NCBI GenBank assembly: GCA_016710065.1
Contig: JADJLP010000002.1
Location: forward strand, 1 to 64,000
Length of the DNA: 64,000 nucleotides
Origin: Candidatus Ideonella esbjergensis
GTDB lineage: Bacteria > Pseudomonadota > Gammaproteobacteria > Burkholderiales > Burkholderiaceae_C
Reading direction: 5' to 3'
A program made the position numbers and the translations under genes. The stretch's first letter is position 1. Every line of letters begins with the position of its first letter. Positions 39,892-47,431 of this stretch are shown in pieces. A model generated the notes under the pieces. That model did not search any database. It had not been told where the DNA came from and was given only the letters and a program-made list of their open reading frames with translations.

Positions 39892-41916
39892 ATGGAGCCT
39901 GTGCGCCGACCGCGAATGCTGCGCCCCCTGGCGTCGCCACCACCGCCGCGGCGCCTGGCGGCGCTGTGGTGGGCCTCGCCCTTCCTGCTGGCGCTGGCCT
40001 TTGTGCTGGCGGTGGCCGGCTGGCTGCAGTGGAGCGAGGTGCAGGAGCGTGACGACGAGCGGCGCACGCTGATCTCGGACGCTCTGACGCTGCAAAGCCG
40101 CATTGGCGACTGGGTGGCCACCGAGCAGTTGGCCGTCGACACCCTGGCCCAGCGCCTGGTGCCCGGCGCCCGCGGCGACGACCTGTTGCGCCAGGCGGCG
40201 GTGACCGAAGGTCTGCGGCGGCTGTGGATCAGCGTCACCGTGCTGGACGAGGCCAACCGCATCCGCCTGCAGCTGCCAGAGCAGCAGCCGCAACTGGGCG
40301 CGGCCAGCGCCGGCGGCGGGGCTGAGGGCGCGGGCATCAGCGCCCACCTGTCGGCGCCCCTGCCGGGACAGGGCCCGCATGCCCAACGGGCCGGCCGGGT
40401 GATCGTGCGCTTCGACCCGGCGGCGCTGCTGCGCCAGACCGTGCCCTGGTGGTTGGCCCACAAGTACACCGTGCGGCTGGTGGATGGCTTCGACCAGGTC
40501 ATCGCCACGGCGGGCGACGCGCCAGCCGGCCGAGGCCATGCCAGCCACCGCGTCAGCATCGACCCGTTGATGGTCGACACCTTCCTGGAATTGACCGTGC
40601 GTGATGCGCGCAAGCCCTGGTGGAAGACCTTGCCGCTGGTGCTGATGGCGGTGTTTCTCAGCCTCACCGGTGCCGCCACCTGGATGCTGCGGCGCCAGAT
40701 GCGGGTGGTGGCCCGGGCCGAGCTGGCCTGGCGCACCGAAACCGCCTGGCGCCGTGCCATCGAGGATTCGCTCACCGTGGGCCTGCGCGGCCGCGACGCC
40801 GAAGGCCGGCTGGTGCATGTGAACCGGGCCTTCTGCGATCTGGTGGGTTTTGCGCCCGAGCAGTTGCTTGGCCGTTTGCCACCCATGCCCTACTGGCCAC
40901 CCGACCAACTGGAGGAAAGCATGTCGCGCCACTTGCGCAACATGGCCGGGCAGGCCCCGCGCGAGGGTTACGAAACCCGCTTTGTGCGCGCCGACGGTCG
41001 CCACGTGGACGTGATGCTGATGGAGGCCCCGCTGGTGGACGCCGAGGGTCAGCACGTGGGCTGGATGGCCTCAGTGGTGGACATCACCGAGCGCAAGCGG
41101 CTCGAAGAACGCGAGCGCCGTCAGACCGAGGCCATGGCGCACCAGGCGCGGCTCACCACTTTGGGCGAGGTGGCCTCGGCGCTGGCCCACCAGCTGAACC
41201 AACCGCTCACGGCCATCGCCGGCTACAACGCCGGCGTGTTGCGCATGCTCGAGCGCAGCGGCGCCGCCGAACCCGTGGTGCTGCAGGCGGTGCGGCGCTT
41301 GGGCGACCAGGCGGCCGAGGCCGGGCGCATCGTGCAGCGCATCCGCGAATTCCTCACCCGCCGCGCGCCGCAGCGCGAGGCCTGCGATCTGGCCCTGGTG
41401 CTCAAGCGCGCGGTAGACCTGCTCAGGCGCGACCTGCAACGCCATCACGTCAAGCTGCATTTCAAGCTGGCGCCTGAATTGCCCTTCGTGAGCGCCGACC
41501 CGGTGTTGATCGAGCAGGTGGTCATCAACCTGGTGCGCAACGCCATGGATGAGATGGCCGCCAGCGGCGCCCATCAGGGCCAGATCACGCTCACCGCCGT
41601 GCCGGTGGGCGAGCGCTTTGTGCGCGTGGACGTGGACGACGACGGCCCCGGCTTGCGTGGGCGCGGCATCGAACAGCTGACTGCGCCCTTCTATTCCACC
41701 AAGAGCGATGGCATGGGCATGGGCCTGGCCATCTGCCGCTCGGTGATCGAGGCCCACCACGGCGGCATGGACGCCACCGCCAGCCCGCTGGGCGGCGCGC
41801 GCTTCTCGTTCACCTTGCCGCAGCACACCGCGCAGGACGACGCTGCCGCCACGCTGGACCAGACCGACGCCGAAACCGACACCGAACCTGACACCACCGC
41901 AGGACCCTCACCATGA
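39892..41916 (+). CDS. PAS-containing sensor histidine kinase
   Basis: Membrane sensor kinase, 674 residues. One helix near residues 20-45, a roughly 190-residue periplasmic region, and a second helix near 240-262 are followed by a PAS domain (GRDAEGRLVHVNRAFCDLVG). The dimerisation/phosphoacceptor domain has His433 in ASALAHQLNQPLTAIAGY. The ATPase domain has the N box LVRNAMDEM, DDDGPGLRG and GMGMGLAICRSVIEAHHGG. The start is uncertain; 39892 fits the first basic-then-hydrophobic segment. It overlaps the response regulator by four bases and diverges from the TRAP genes, suggesting it senses the transported acid. A long Pro-rich frame upstream of this ATG belongs to the dctP promoter region. 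Confidence 0.9.
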   Translation: MEPVRRPRMLRPLASPPPPRRLAALWWASPFLLALAFVLAVAGWLQWSEVQERDDERRTLISDALTLQSRIGDWVATEQLAVDTLAQRLVPGARGDDLLRQAAVTEGLRRLWISVTVLDEANRIRLQLPEQQPQLGAASAGGGAEGAGISAHLSAPLPGQGPHAQRAGRVIVRFDPAALLRQTVPWWLAHKYTVRLVDGFDQVIATAGDAPAGRGHASHRVSIDPLMVDTFLELTVRDARKPWWKTLPLVLMAVFLSLTGAATWMLRRQMRVVARAELAWRTETAWRRAIEDSLTVGLRGRDAEGRLVHVNRAFCDLVGFAPEQLLGRLPPMPYWPPDQLEESMSRHLRNMAGQAPREGYETRFVRADGRHVDVMLMEAPLVDAEGQHVGWMASVVDITERKRLEERERRQTEAMAHQARLTTLGEVASALAHQLNQPLTAIAGYNAGVLRMLERSGAAEPVVLQAVRRLGDQAAEAGRIVQRIREFLTRRAPQREACDLALVLKRAVDLLRRDLQRHHVKLHFKLAPELPFVSADPVLIEQVVINLVRNAMDEMAASGAHQGQITLTAVPVGERFVRVDVDDDGPGLRGRGIEQLTAPFYSTKSDGMGMGLAICRSVIEAHHGGMDATASPLGGARFSFTLPQHTAQDDAAATLDQTDAETDTEPDTTAGPSP

Positions 41917-42539
41917 GCCCACCACCAGACCACCAACCCGCCCTGGCCGTGCACCTGGTGGACGACGAGGCCCCGGTGCGCGACGCGCTGTCCTTCCTGT
42001 TCATGTCGCACGGTCTGGTCTCGCGGGCTTTCGAGAGCGGGCCGGCCTTCTTGCAGGCGGTGGACCTGGGCCATGTGCGCGGCTGCATCCTGCTTGATGT
42101 GCGCATGGAACCCATGTCGGGCCTGCAGGTGCATGGCGAGCTCAAGGCGCGCGGCCTGCGCTGGCCGGTGATCTTCCTCACCGGCCATGGCGACATCCCC
42201 ATGGCCGTGGACGCGTTGCACAACGGCGCCTTCGATTTCATCGAGAAGCCCTTCTCCGACACCGCGTTGGTGGAGCGCGTGAAGCGCGCGCTGGACGTGG
42301 CCGGCGCCCAACTGGCCAGCCGCGCCGCAGGCGACGAGCGCGAGGCCCGCATGGCCAGCCTCACCGAGCGCGAGCGCGAGGTGATGCACCGCGTGGCCGC
42401 CGGCAAGCTCAACAAGGTGATTGCCGACGAACTCAACATCTCGGTGCGCACGGTGGAAGTGCACCGCGCCCGCGTGTTCGCCAAGCTGGGCGTGCGCTCG
42501 GCCGCCGAGGTGGCGACCCTGCTGGCGCAAGGCGGGTGA
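41913..42539 (+). CDS. FixJ-family response regulator
   Basis: A 208-residue two-domain regulator. The receiver domain has the acidic pair VDDEAP, phospho-acceptor Asp62 in GCILLDVRMEPMSG, and the conserved lysine in FIEKPFSD. The C-terminal LuxR-type helix-turn-helix (LTEREREVMHRVAAGKLNKV and VRTVEVHRARVF) binds DNA. It overlaps the kinase gene (ATGA), so the two form a matched pair. It is not the sigma54-dependent DctD type usual for Dct systems, so the target promoter should be sigma70-type. Likely target: the dctP promoter 2 kb to the left. Confidence 0.93.
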   Translation: MSPPPDHQPALAVHLVDDEAPVRDALSFLFMSHGLVSRAFESGPAFLQAVDLGHVRGCILLDVRMEPMSGLQVHGELKARGLRWPVIFLTGHGDIPMAVDALHNGAFDFIEKPFSDTALVERVKRALDVAGAQLASRAAGDEREARMASLTEREREVMHRVAAGKLNKVIADELNISVRTVEVHRARVFAKLGVRSAAEVATLLAQGG

Positions 42540-42555
42540 TGGCGGCGGCCTCATC

Positions 42556-42623
42556 GTCATTCCCGCGGAGGCGGGAATCCAGGCTGCTTGGCCCGTATGG
42601 ATTCCCGCCTGCGCGGGAATGAC
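42556..42623. repeat. REP-like inverted repeat
   Basis: A 26-base arm (42556-42581: GTCATTCCCGCGGAGGCGGG and onwards) and its near-perfect inverse (42598-42623) differ by one base and flank a 16-base spacer. This sequence type (GTCATTCCCGC...) is a widespread extragenic repeat in proteobacteria. It lies between the response regulator and the PP2C gene, which converge, and can act as a terminator-like hairpin. Confidence 0.8.
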
Positions 42624-42626
42624 AAG

Positions 42627-43430
42627 TCAGCGCCCCGAGAGCAAACCCGGTCGCGTGTCGTCATCCCCGGGGCGGGTGACCTCGCCGGGGTCACCCATCC
42701 ACACGCCGATGGCGCTGAAGTTGTCCTGCCGCGGGCGGGCAAATGCCTCCACGCGCTCGCGCATCAGGCTCAGCCAGTGCTCGGGGTTCAGCGCCTTGCC
42801 CAGGCTGTCCACCAGCACCTCGTGGCTCAGGCCTTCCCACCAACCGTCTGAGCAGAGCAAGAAGGCATCACCCTCGTTCAACTCCACCGGCCGCACGACG
42901 GTGTGGGGCTCGATCTCGCCCTCCATGCCCATGGCGGCCAGCAGCTGGTTCTTCTGCGGGTGGTTCCTGGCCTGCTCGGGGGTGATGAGGCCGGCCTGCA
43001 GCATGCGCGCCACCACGCTGTCGTCGGCGGTGATCACGTCGACGCGGTTGTGCCGGAAGCGGTACAGCCGCGAATCGCCCACATGGGTCCACAGCGCGTG
43101 CGAAACATCGGGGTCGATCCAGAGCACCACCAGCGTGGTGTGCATGCGCGCATCCCACTCGGCGCTGTTCTGGTGGTGCAGCAGCTCGGAATGCGCCAGC
43201 TGCACCATCTGCGAGAGGTTGGCCGGCGAGAAGGCCACGGCGTCGTCGCGCAACGAGCGCTCCACGCAGGCCACCGCGCGCTGTGCCGCCTCGGCACCGC
43301 GCTTGTGGCCGCCCGCGCCATCGGCCAGCACGGCGTAGTGGCCGTTGCGGGCCACGCCATGCAGCACGGCGTCTTCGTTGTAGCTGCGGGCACCCTGGCC
43401 ACTGAAGCTGGCCATCCGGATCTGGGTCAT
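42627..43430 (-). CDS. PP2C-family Ser/Thr phosphatase, T6SS-associated
   Basis: A 267-residue metal-dependent protein phosphatase, of the PppA/Stp1 type. PP2C motifs are intact: SYNEDAVLHG, VLADGAGGHKRGAEAA, LWTHVGDSRLYRFR, and LCSDGWWEGLS, which carry the metal-binding aspartates. In characterised T6SS loci the PppA phosphatase removes the phosphate that PpkA puts on Fha, switching secretion off. The gene overlaps the FHA gene by four bases (ATGA), supporting that role here. The candidate kinase is encoded 5 kb further right on the same strand. It converges with the FixJ-type regulator, with an inverted repeat between. Confidence 0.92.
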   Translation of the reverse strand: MTQIRMASFSGQGARSYNEDAVLHGVARNGHYAVLADGAGGHKRGAEAAQRAVACVERSLRDDAVAFSPANLSQMVQLAHSELLHHQNSAEWDARMHTTLVVLWIDPDVSHALWTHVGDSRLYRFRHNRVDVITADDSVVARMLQAGLITPEQARNHPQKNQLLAAMGMEGEIEPHTVVRPVELNEGDAFLLCSDGWWEGLSHEVLVDSLGKALNPEHWLSLMRERVEAFARPRQDNFSAIGVWMGDPGEVTRPGDDDTRPGLLSGR

Positions 43431-45205
43431 GGTTTGGAGGCTTCCTGCTTGAGCCTTTCCACTTGCTGTTCGTATGCGGCGAGAAAGGCCTTGCCGAACA
43501 GATTATGGAAGTCTTCTTGCGCTTCCTCCCTGATCGCACCGTGCTGTTGCATGTACATGTCCCACAGCTTGGCCTTGCGGTGGCCGGGCAGCACGCTGTC
43601 GAACATGCCGCCGCCCACCAGTTTGGATTCGAGCGCCTGCGGGGCAAAGCGGTCGAGCATGCCCTCCACGGCCGCGCGCATGCCGGCCACGGTGCCGATG
43701 GAATGGCCCACCAAGTCGTGCATGGCGTCTTGCATGGCAGCCGGGCCGGTGAGAAAGCCGCGCATGGGCGGCTGGATCATCTGCTCCAGCCCGGCCTTGG
43801 CGTCGGGCGAGAACTTCAGCGGGTTGTTGTTGGCCTGCTGGATCACGGTAACGCCGGCGCGCAGCTCGTGCTTGGTGCTGGCGCGCACGGCAATGAGCTG
43901 CAGCGTGCCCTCCACCGCGCGGCGCAGGATCAGGCCCATCTCGCGCATGCGCTGGTCCATGGGACCGTCGGGCAGGCTGGGGGTGATGCCGGCCCCTTCG
44001 CAGAAGGCCCACCACATGGCCGCCGCATCGCCGCTGGTGGCGGTGGTGGATGCCTGGGGCCGGGCGGGCGGGGCCACGAACTGCGGCGCTGGTGGTGGCG
44101 CTGGTGCCGGCCCGCCAGGCAGCTTGAAAGCGTCGTGCAGTGCCGAGAGGTTGTCGGCTTGGGGCAGGCCTGGCGCCGGCGCCGCCATGGGCGCGCCGAA
44201 CATGGCCAGCGGATCGATGGAAGGGCCGGCGCTGGCCGCGGGCGCGGCGGGGCTCATGAAACCGGCCAGCGGATCGGCCTGGCCGGACGGGCAGGCGCCC
44301 AGGCCGAACATGGCGTCTATCGACGGCGCGGCACTGGCCGAGGGCATCAGGTCGGCGAAGGGGTCGATCTGGGCCCTGGGCGGCAGCGCGGGCGTTGATG
44401 GCGCGGCGAAGGGGTCGAAGTCGTCGGGCAGTTGCGCTACGGCGGGCGGCGGTGGCGACAGCGCCACCGATTTGGCGTGCACGCCCGATGGCGGCGGCAA
44501 CAGATCGGCGAAGGGGTCGGCCGAGGGGGGGGCACGCGTGGCGTGTGCGGGTGCTGGCGGCGGTGCGGGTGTGCCCAGCAGGTCGGCGAACGGATCGTTC
44601 GAGGTGGGTGCCTTGGCGAACATGGGCGCAGGTGCCGGTGCCCGCGAAGGTGATGGCCCCCAGGGCGCGGGGGCGGGGCTGCCCAGCAGGTCGGCAAAGG
44701 GGTCACTGGCAGGAGTGGGAGCAGCGGGTCGGGCCACTGGCGTGCCCAACAGATCGGCAAAGGGGTCTGCGGGGGCGGGCGACGCCGGAGCAGGCTGCGG
44801 AGCCACCGGTGCCGGCGAGCCCAGCAGATCGGCAAATGGGTCGCTGGTGGCCGGCCGCGGGTTGGGCCGCTCGTGGGCCACGGGCGCGGCATTCAGCATG
44901 GCCTTGAGCAGGTAGCCACCGATGCGGATCTGTTCGTCCTGGCCCAGCACGGCAGTTTCGCCCGGGCCTACGGCGCGTGTGCCCACCACGATGGGGTTGG
45001 CCGCACCGACGTTGCGGATGATGTAGCTGGCCCCTTGCAAGGCTACCTCGGCCTGCTGGCGCGACACGTGGCGCTGCGGGTCGGGCAGAGCCATGGTGTT
45101 GTGGTCGGCCCGGCCTATGGTGCCGCCGCGCGCGTCAAAGCTGGCGGTGATGGGCTGCGACAAGGGCTGCTCGTTGAGCGAAACGGCCACCAGGGTGAGG
45201 CTCAT
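43427..45205 (-). CDS. tagH: T6SS FHA-domain protein TagH/Fha with DPFADL repeats
   Basis: A 592-residue protein. The FHA domain spans about residues 1-100, with phosphothreonine-binding elements GTIGRADHN, SRQQAEV and RNVGAANP. A Pro/Ala-rich middle (about 115-390) carries nine copies of a short motif, DPFADLL or close variants. The C-terminal domain (about 395-592) matches the T6SS FHA family (TagH), with MWWAFCEGAGITPSLPDGPM and a C-terminal helical end (AFLAAYEQQVERLKQE). In other systems phospho-Thr recognition by Fha promotes assembly. I chose the ATG giving MSLTLVAVSLNEQPLS; an upstream frame extension is not family-like. Coupled to the phosphatase gene. Confidence 0.92.
   Translation of the reverse strand: MSLTLVAVSLNEQPLSQPITASFDARGGTIGRADHNTMALPDPQRHVSRQQAEVALQGASYIIRNVGAANPIVVGTRAVGPGETAVLGQDEQIRIGGYLLKAMLNAAPVAHERPNPRPATSDPFADLLGSPAPVAPQPAPASPAPADPFADLLGTPVARPAAPTPASDPFADLLGSPAPAPWGPSPSRAPAPAPMFAKAPTSNDPFADLLGTPAPPPAPAHATRAPPSADPFADLLPPPSGVHAKSVALSPPPPAVAQLPDDFDPFAAPSTPALPPRAQIDPFADLMPSASAAPSIDAMFGLGACPSGQADPLAGFMSPAAPAASAGPSIDPLAMFGAPMAAPAPGLPQADNLSALHDAFKLPGGPAPAPPPAPQFVAPPARPQASTTATSGDAAAMWWAFCEGAGITPSLPDGPMDQRMREMGLILRRAVEGTLQLIAVRASTKHELRAGVTVIQQANNNPLKFSPDAKAGLEQMIQPPMRGFLTGPAAMQDAMHDLVGHSIGTVAGMRAAVEGMLDRFAPQALESKLVGGGMFDSVLPGHRKAKLWDMYMQQHGAIREEAQEDFHNLFGKAFLAAYEQQVERLKQEASKP
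44192..44842 (-). repeat. DPFADL repeat region within tagH
   Basis: Nine degenerate copies of a codon unit encoding DPFADLLGSPA-like peptides (residues about 122-338). The first five are DPFADLLG or DPFADLLP; the later ones decay to DPFAAPS, DPFADLM, DPLAGFM and DPLAMFG. Spacers are Pro/Ala-rich and of unequal length, so this is a set of short linear motifs, not a strict tandem repeat. Confidence 0.85.
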
Positions 45206-45309
45206 GGGTGTGTGCTGCGCGCAGGGGTTGGGCGGCCGGGCCGCCAGAAGGGCCACGTGATGGTCGGCCGGGGGCGATGCAACTTCAACACACCAAAGTC
45301 ACTCGCGTT

Positions 45310-45471
45310 TCAGGCGTGCCAGTGCAGCCAGGCCGACACCGCGCCAAAGATCAGTGCCAGCAAGGCCCAGGTGCGCGCCGCGCCTTGCATCCGGCCACCC
45401 CGCAGCGCGCGCCACGCCGCAGCCAAGCCGAAGCCCAACGACAGCAGCGGGAACAACCAGACCGGGTCCAT
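45310..45471 (-). CDS. Small two-helix membrane protein (hypothetical)
   Basis: A possible 53-residue protein, MDPVWLFPLLSLGFGLAAAW onwards, with two hydrophobic stretches separated by an Arg/Gly-rich turn (RALRGGRMQGAART) and a short WLHWHA end. The open frame extends another 57 codons upstream, but that part is polar and looks non-coding. No ribosome-binding site is obvious. It lies upstream of tagH on the same strand in a 438-base interval before the divergent LysM lipoprotein gene. Unknown function. Kept because the amino-acid pattern is strongly membrane-like rather than shadow-like. Confidence 0.4.
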   Translation of the reverse strand: MDPVWLFPLLSLGFGLAAAWRALRGGRMQGAARTWALLALIFGAVSAWLHWHA

Positions 45472-45642
45472 GGCGTGTGGCAAGGGGTGGCGACAAACCA
45501 TGCTCTGCGCAGCCACGGCGCTTGAACAGCGTCCAAAGTCACACACGCGCTGTGTGCTGGGGCTGTCCCCCCAATCGTGGGTGGCGCTGGCTTGCATGTC
45601 GCGAGACAATCGCCCGCAGTGAAACAGCGTCTTTGCAGGCAA

Positions 45643-46506
45643 ATGATGACCACTCTCGTGCGAATCCGATCCATAGGCTTGGTGTTGGCCGCCCTGCTGG
45701 TGGTGGGCTGCAATTCCATGCCCAACATGTCCATGCCCAACATCCCTGGCTTTGGCAAGAAGCCGCCGCCCCCAGCGGCACCGGCCTCAGAGCCTGCCGC
45801 CGCGCCTGCCCCGGTGGAAGAACCCACCCCGGCGCCGGCCGTGCACCGCACTGAATCTGAAATCAAGCAGTTGCTCGAAGCCATCCGCAATGCCCTGGAC
45901 CAGGGCCAGGAGGAAAGCGCCCAGGAAGAGTTGCAAAAGATCCTGGCCTCTGACGCATCCAACAAGGTCGCGCTGGGCTTCATGCGGCAGATCAAGGACG
46001 ACCCCGCCACGCTCTACGGCCGCGAGTCTTTTCCGTACAAAGTCAGCCAGGGCGACACACTGGCCTCCATCGCGCAGCGCTACATGAATGACCGCGACCA
46101 GTTTTATGGCCTGGCGCGCTACAACGGCATCAAGGTGCCGCGCCAGTTGCAGCTGGGGCAGGCCATCCGCGTGCCAGGCAAGGCGCGCCCCCCGGTGAAG
46201 ACACCGAGCGAAGTCAGATCCGAGAGGCCGCCCGAGCCCGTGGTGGTCACACCGCCGTCAGCGCCGGTGGTGGCCACGCCCGCACCCGACACCGCCGCCG
46301 AAGCGGCCAAGGCCGAACGCGAGAAGAAGACAGCGGTAGACCGCAGCACCAAGGCCGCGCGTGCGGCCATGGCCCGCCAGGACGTGTGCGGCGCCATCGC
46401 CAACTGGGACGCCGTGCTCAAGGTGGACCCCAACAACCTCACCGCTCAGCTGGAGCGGCAGAAGGCGCTGGAGCTGAAGAAGAAGCTGCCCGCCGCGAAG
46501 TGCTGA
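45643..46506 (+). CDS. LysM-domain lipoprotein
   Basis: A 287-residue lipoprotein. The signal peptide ends in LVVGC (lipid cysteine 23). A Met/Pro-rich segment (NMSMPNIPGFGKKPPPPAAP) and an acidic helix follow, then a LysM peptidoglycan-binding domain (FPYKVSQGDTLASIAQRYMN to LQLGQAIRVPG). A Pro-rich linker leads to a C-terminal TPR-like helical pair (VCGAIANWDAVLKVDPNNLT). The start is one of two adjacent ATGs (45643, 45646). It converges with the TPR lipoprotein gene. No exact function is known; location beside T6SS and deacetylase genes suggests an outer-membrane-attached cell-wall role. Confidence 0.85.
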   Translation: MMTTLVRIRSIGLVLAALLVVGCNSMPNMSMPNIPGFGKKPPPPAAPASEPAAAPAPVEEPTPAPAVHRTESEIKQLLEAIRNALDQGQEESAQEELQKILASDASNKVALGFMRQIKDDPATLYGRESFPYKVSQGDTLASIAQRYMNDRDQFYGLARYNGIKVPRQLQLGQAIRVPGKARPPVKTPSEVRSERPPEPVVVTPPSAPVVATPAPDTAAEAAKAEREKKTAVDRSTKAARAAMARQDVCGAIANWDAVLKVDPNNLTAQLERQKALELKKKLPAAKC

Positions 46507-46519
46507 GCGCGCGGGGCGG

Positions 46520-47431
46520 CTAGCGCCGGGTTGGCGCCGCCGAGGCCGCCGCCGGCGCGGCAGCCGCCAGCTTCAGCGCCTTGAGCTTGGCCGCCGCGGC
46601 GCGGTGGCCGGGCAGCAACTGCAGGCAAGCCTCCAGTGCGCGGATGGCGCCAGCGCGGTCCTTGGCGGCGAGCTTGTCAGACTGCTGCACATACAGGTTG
46701 GCCAGCAGGTTGCGGGCGGTGGTGTCGGCACGCGGCCCGCTGCTCAGGGGTTTGAGCAGGGCGATGGCGCTGTCCACATCGCCTTGCGATGCCAGCATGC
46801 TGGCATGCTCCAGGTCGTTGCTGTCCAGCTCGCCATTGCCGCCGCGTGCGGTGGCCGGGCGCTTGGCGGCCGGCGCAGGGGCCGCCATGGCCTTGCTGCC
46901 CTGGGCATTGCCGCGCCGGCCACGGCTGCGCTCCAGCTCGCGCAGGGCGTCGGCGATGGCGGTGTCGTTGGGGGTGGCGGCCAGGGCTTCCAGGTAGGCG
47001 CGGGTGGCGGCGTCGGCCTCACCGCGCTGCTGCGCCTGGCGGGCCCGCGCCACGGCGGCGGCGGCGGCGCTGGCGGCCTGGGCCTGGGCCTGGGCCTGCA
47101 GAGACCTGGCCTCGGCGTCGTCGGGTTTGAGCGCCAGCACGATGTCCCATTCCCACTGCGCGTCGGCCCAGCGGCCCTGGGCGGCGGCCACCTGGGCGGC
47201 CTGGCGGTGCTGGCGCTCAAAGGCTTGCAAGGGCGAGTCGGGCGAAATCCGGGACACCAGGTTCTGCACCAGGGCCCTGGCCTTGGCGGTGGGCGAGGCG
47301 GGCTCGGCGCCATCGGGTGCGGGTGTGCTGGCGCAGCCGGCCAGCACCAGGCTGGCGGCGGCGCCCAGCCAGAGGCGGTGCATGCGCGGGTGAATGTGCG
47401 GGCGCATGAGCGGGTGCACTGGCTGGCTCAT
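46520..47431 (-). CDS. TPR lipoprotein
   Basis: A 303-residue lipoprotein of tetratricopeptide type. The signal peptide ends in SLVLAGC. TPR-like pairs include GRWADAQWEWDIVLALKPDD, GEADAATRAYLEALAATPND, GDVDSAIALLKPLSSGP and RAGAIRALEACLQLLPGHRA, separated by an Ala/Gln-rich coiled segment and a basic Lys/Arg/Ala linker. The start is uncertain: ATG at 47431 overlaps the deacetylase stop (TGA at 47428-47430 on this strand), while later ATGs give a shorter signal peptide. Coupling to the deacetylase suggests they act together in the periplasm. TPR proteins usually scaffold others. Confidence 0.8.
   Translation of the reverse strand: MSQPVHPLMRPHIHPRMHRLWLGAAASLVLAGCASTPAPDGAEPASPTAKARALVQNLVSRISPDSPLQAFERQHRQAAQVAAAQGRWADAQWEWDIVLALKPDDAEARSLQAQAQAQAASAAAAAVARARQAQQRGEADAATRAYLEALAATPNDTAIADALRELERSRGRRGNAQGSKAMAAPAPAAKRPATARGGNGELDSNDLEHASMLASQGDVDSAIALLKPLSSGPRADTTARNLLANLYVQQSDKLAAKDRAGAIRALEACLQLLPGHRAAAAKLKALKLAAAAPAAASAAPTRR

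Noticed and set aside
39746..40886. Long upstream extension of dctP across the divergent promoter
   Set aside because: The extension overlaps the histidine kinase gene and has no family sequence; the signal peptide and a good ribosome-binding site define the true dctP start at 39746.
42588..44915. Long plus-strand frames opposite the phosphatase and tagH genes
   Set aside because: They are reverse-frame shadows; the minus strand shows clear PP2C and FHA motifs, while these frames are Gly/Ala/Ser-rich without domains.
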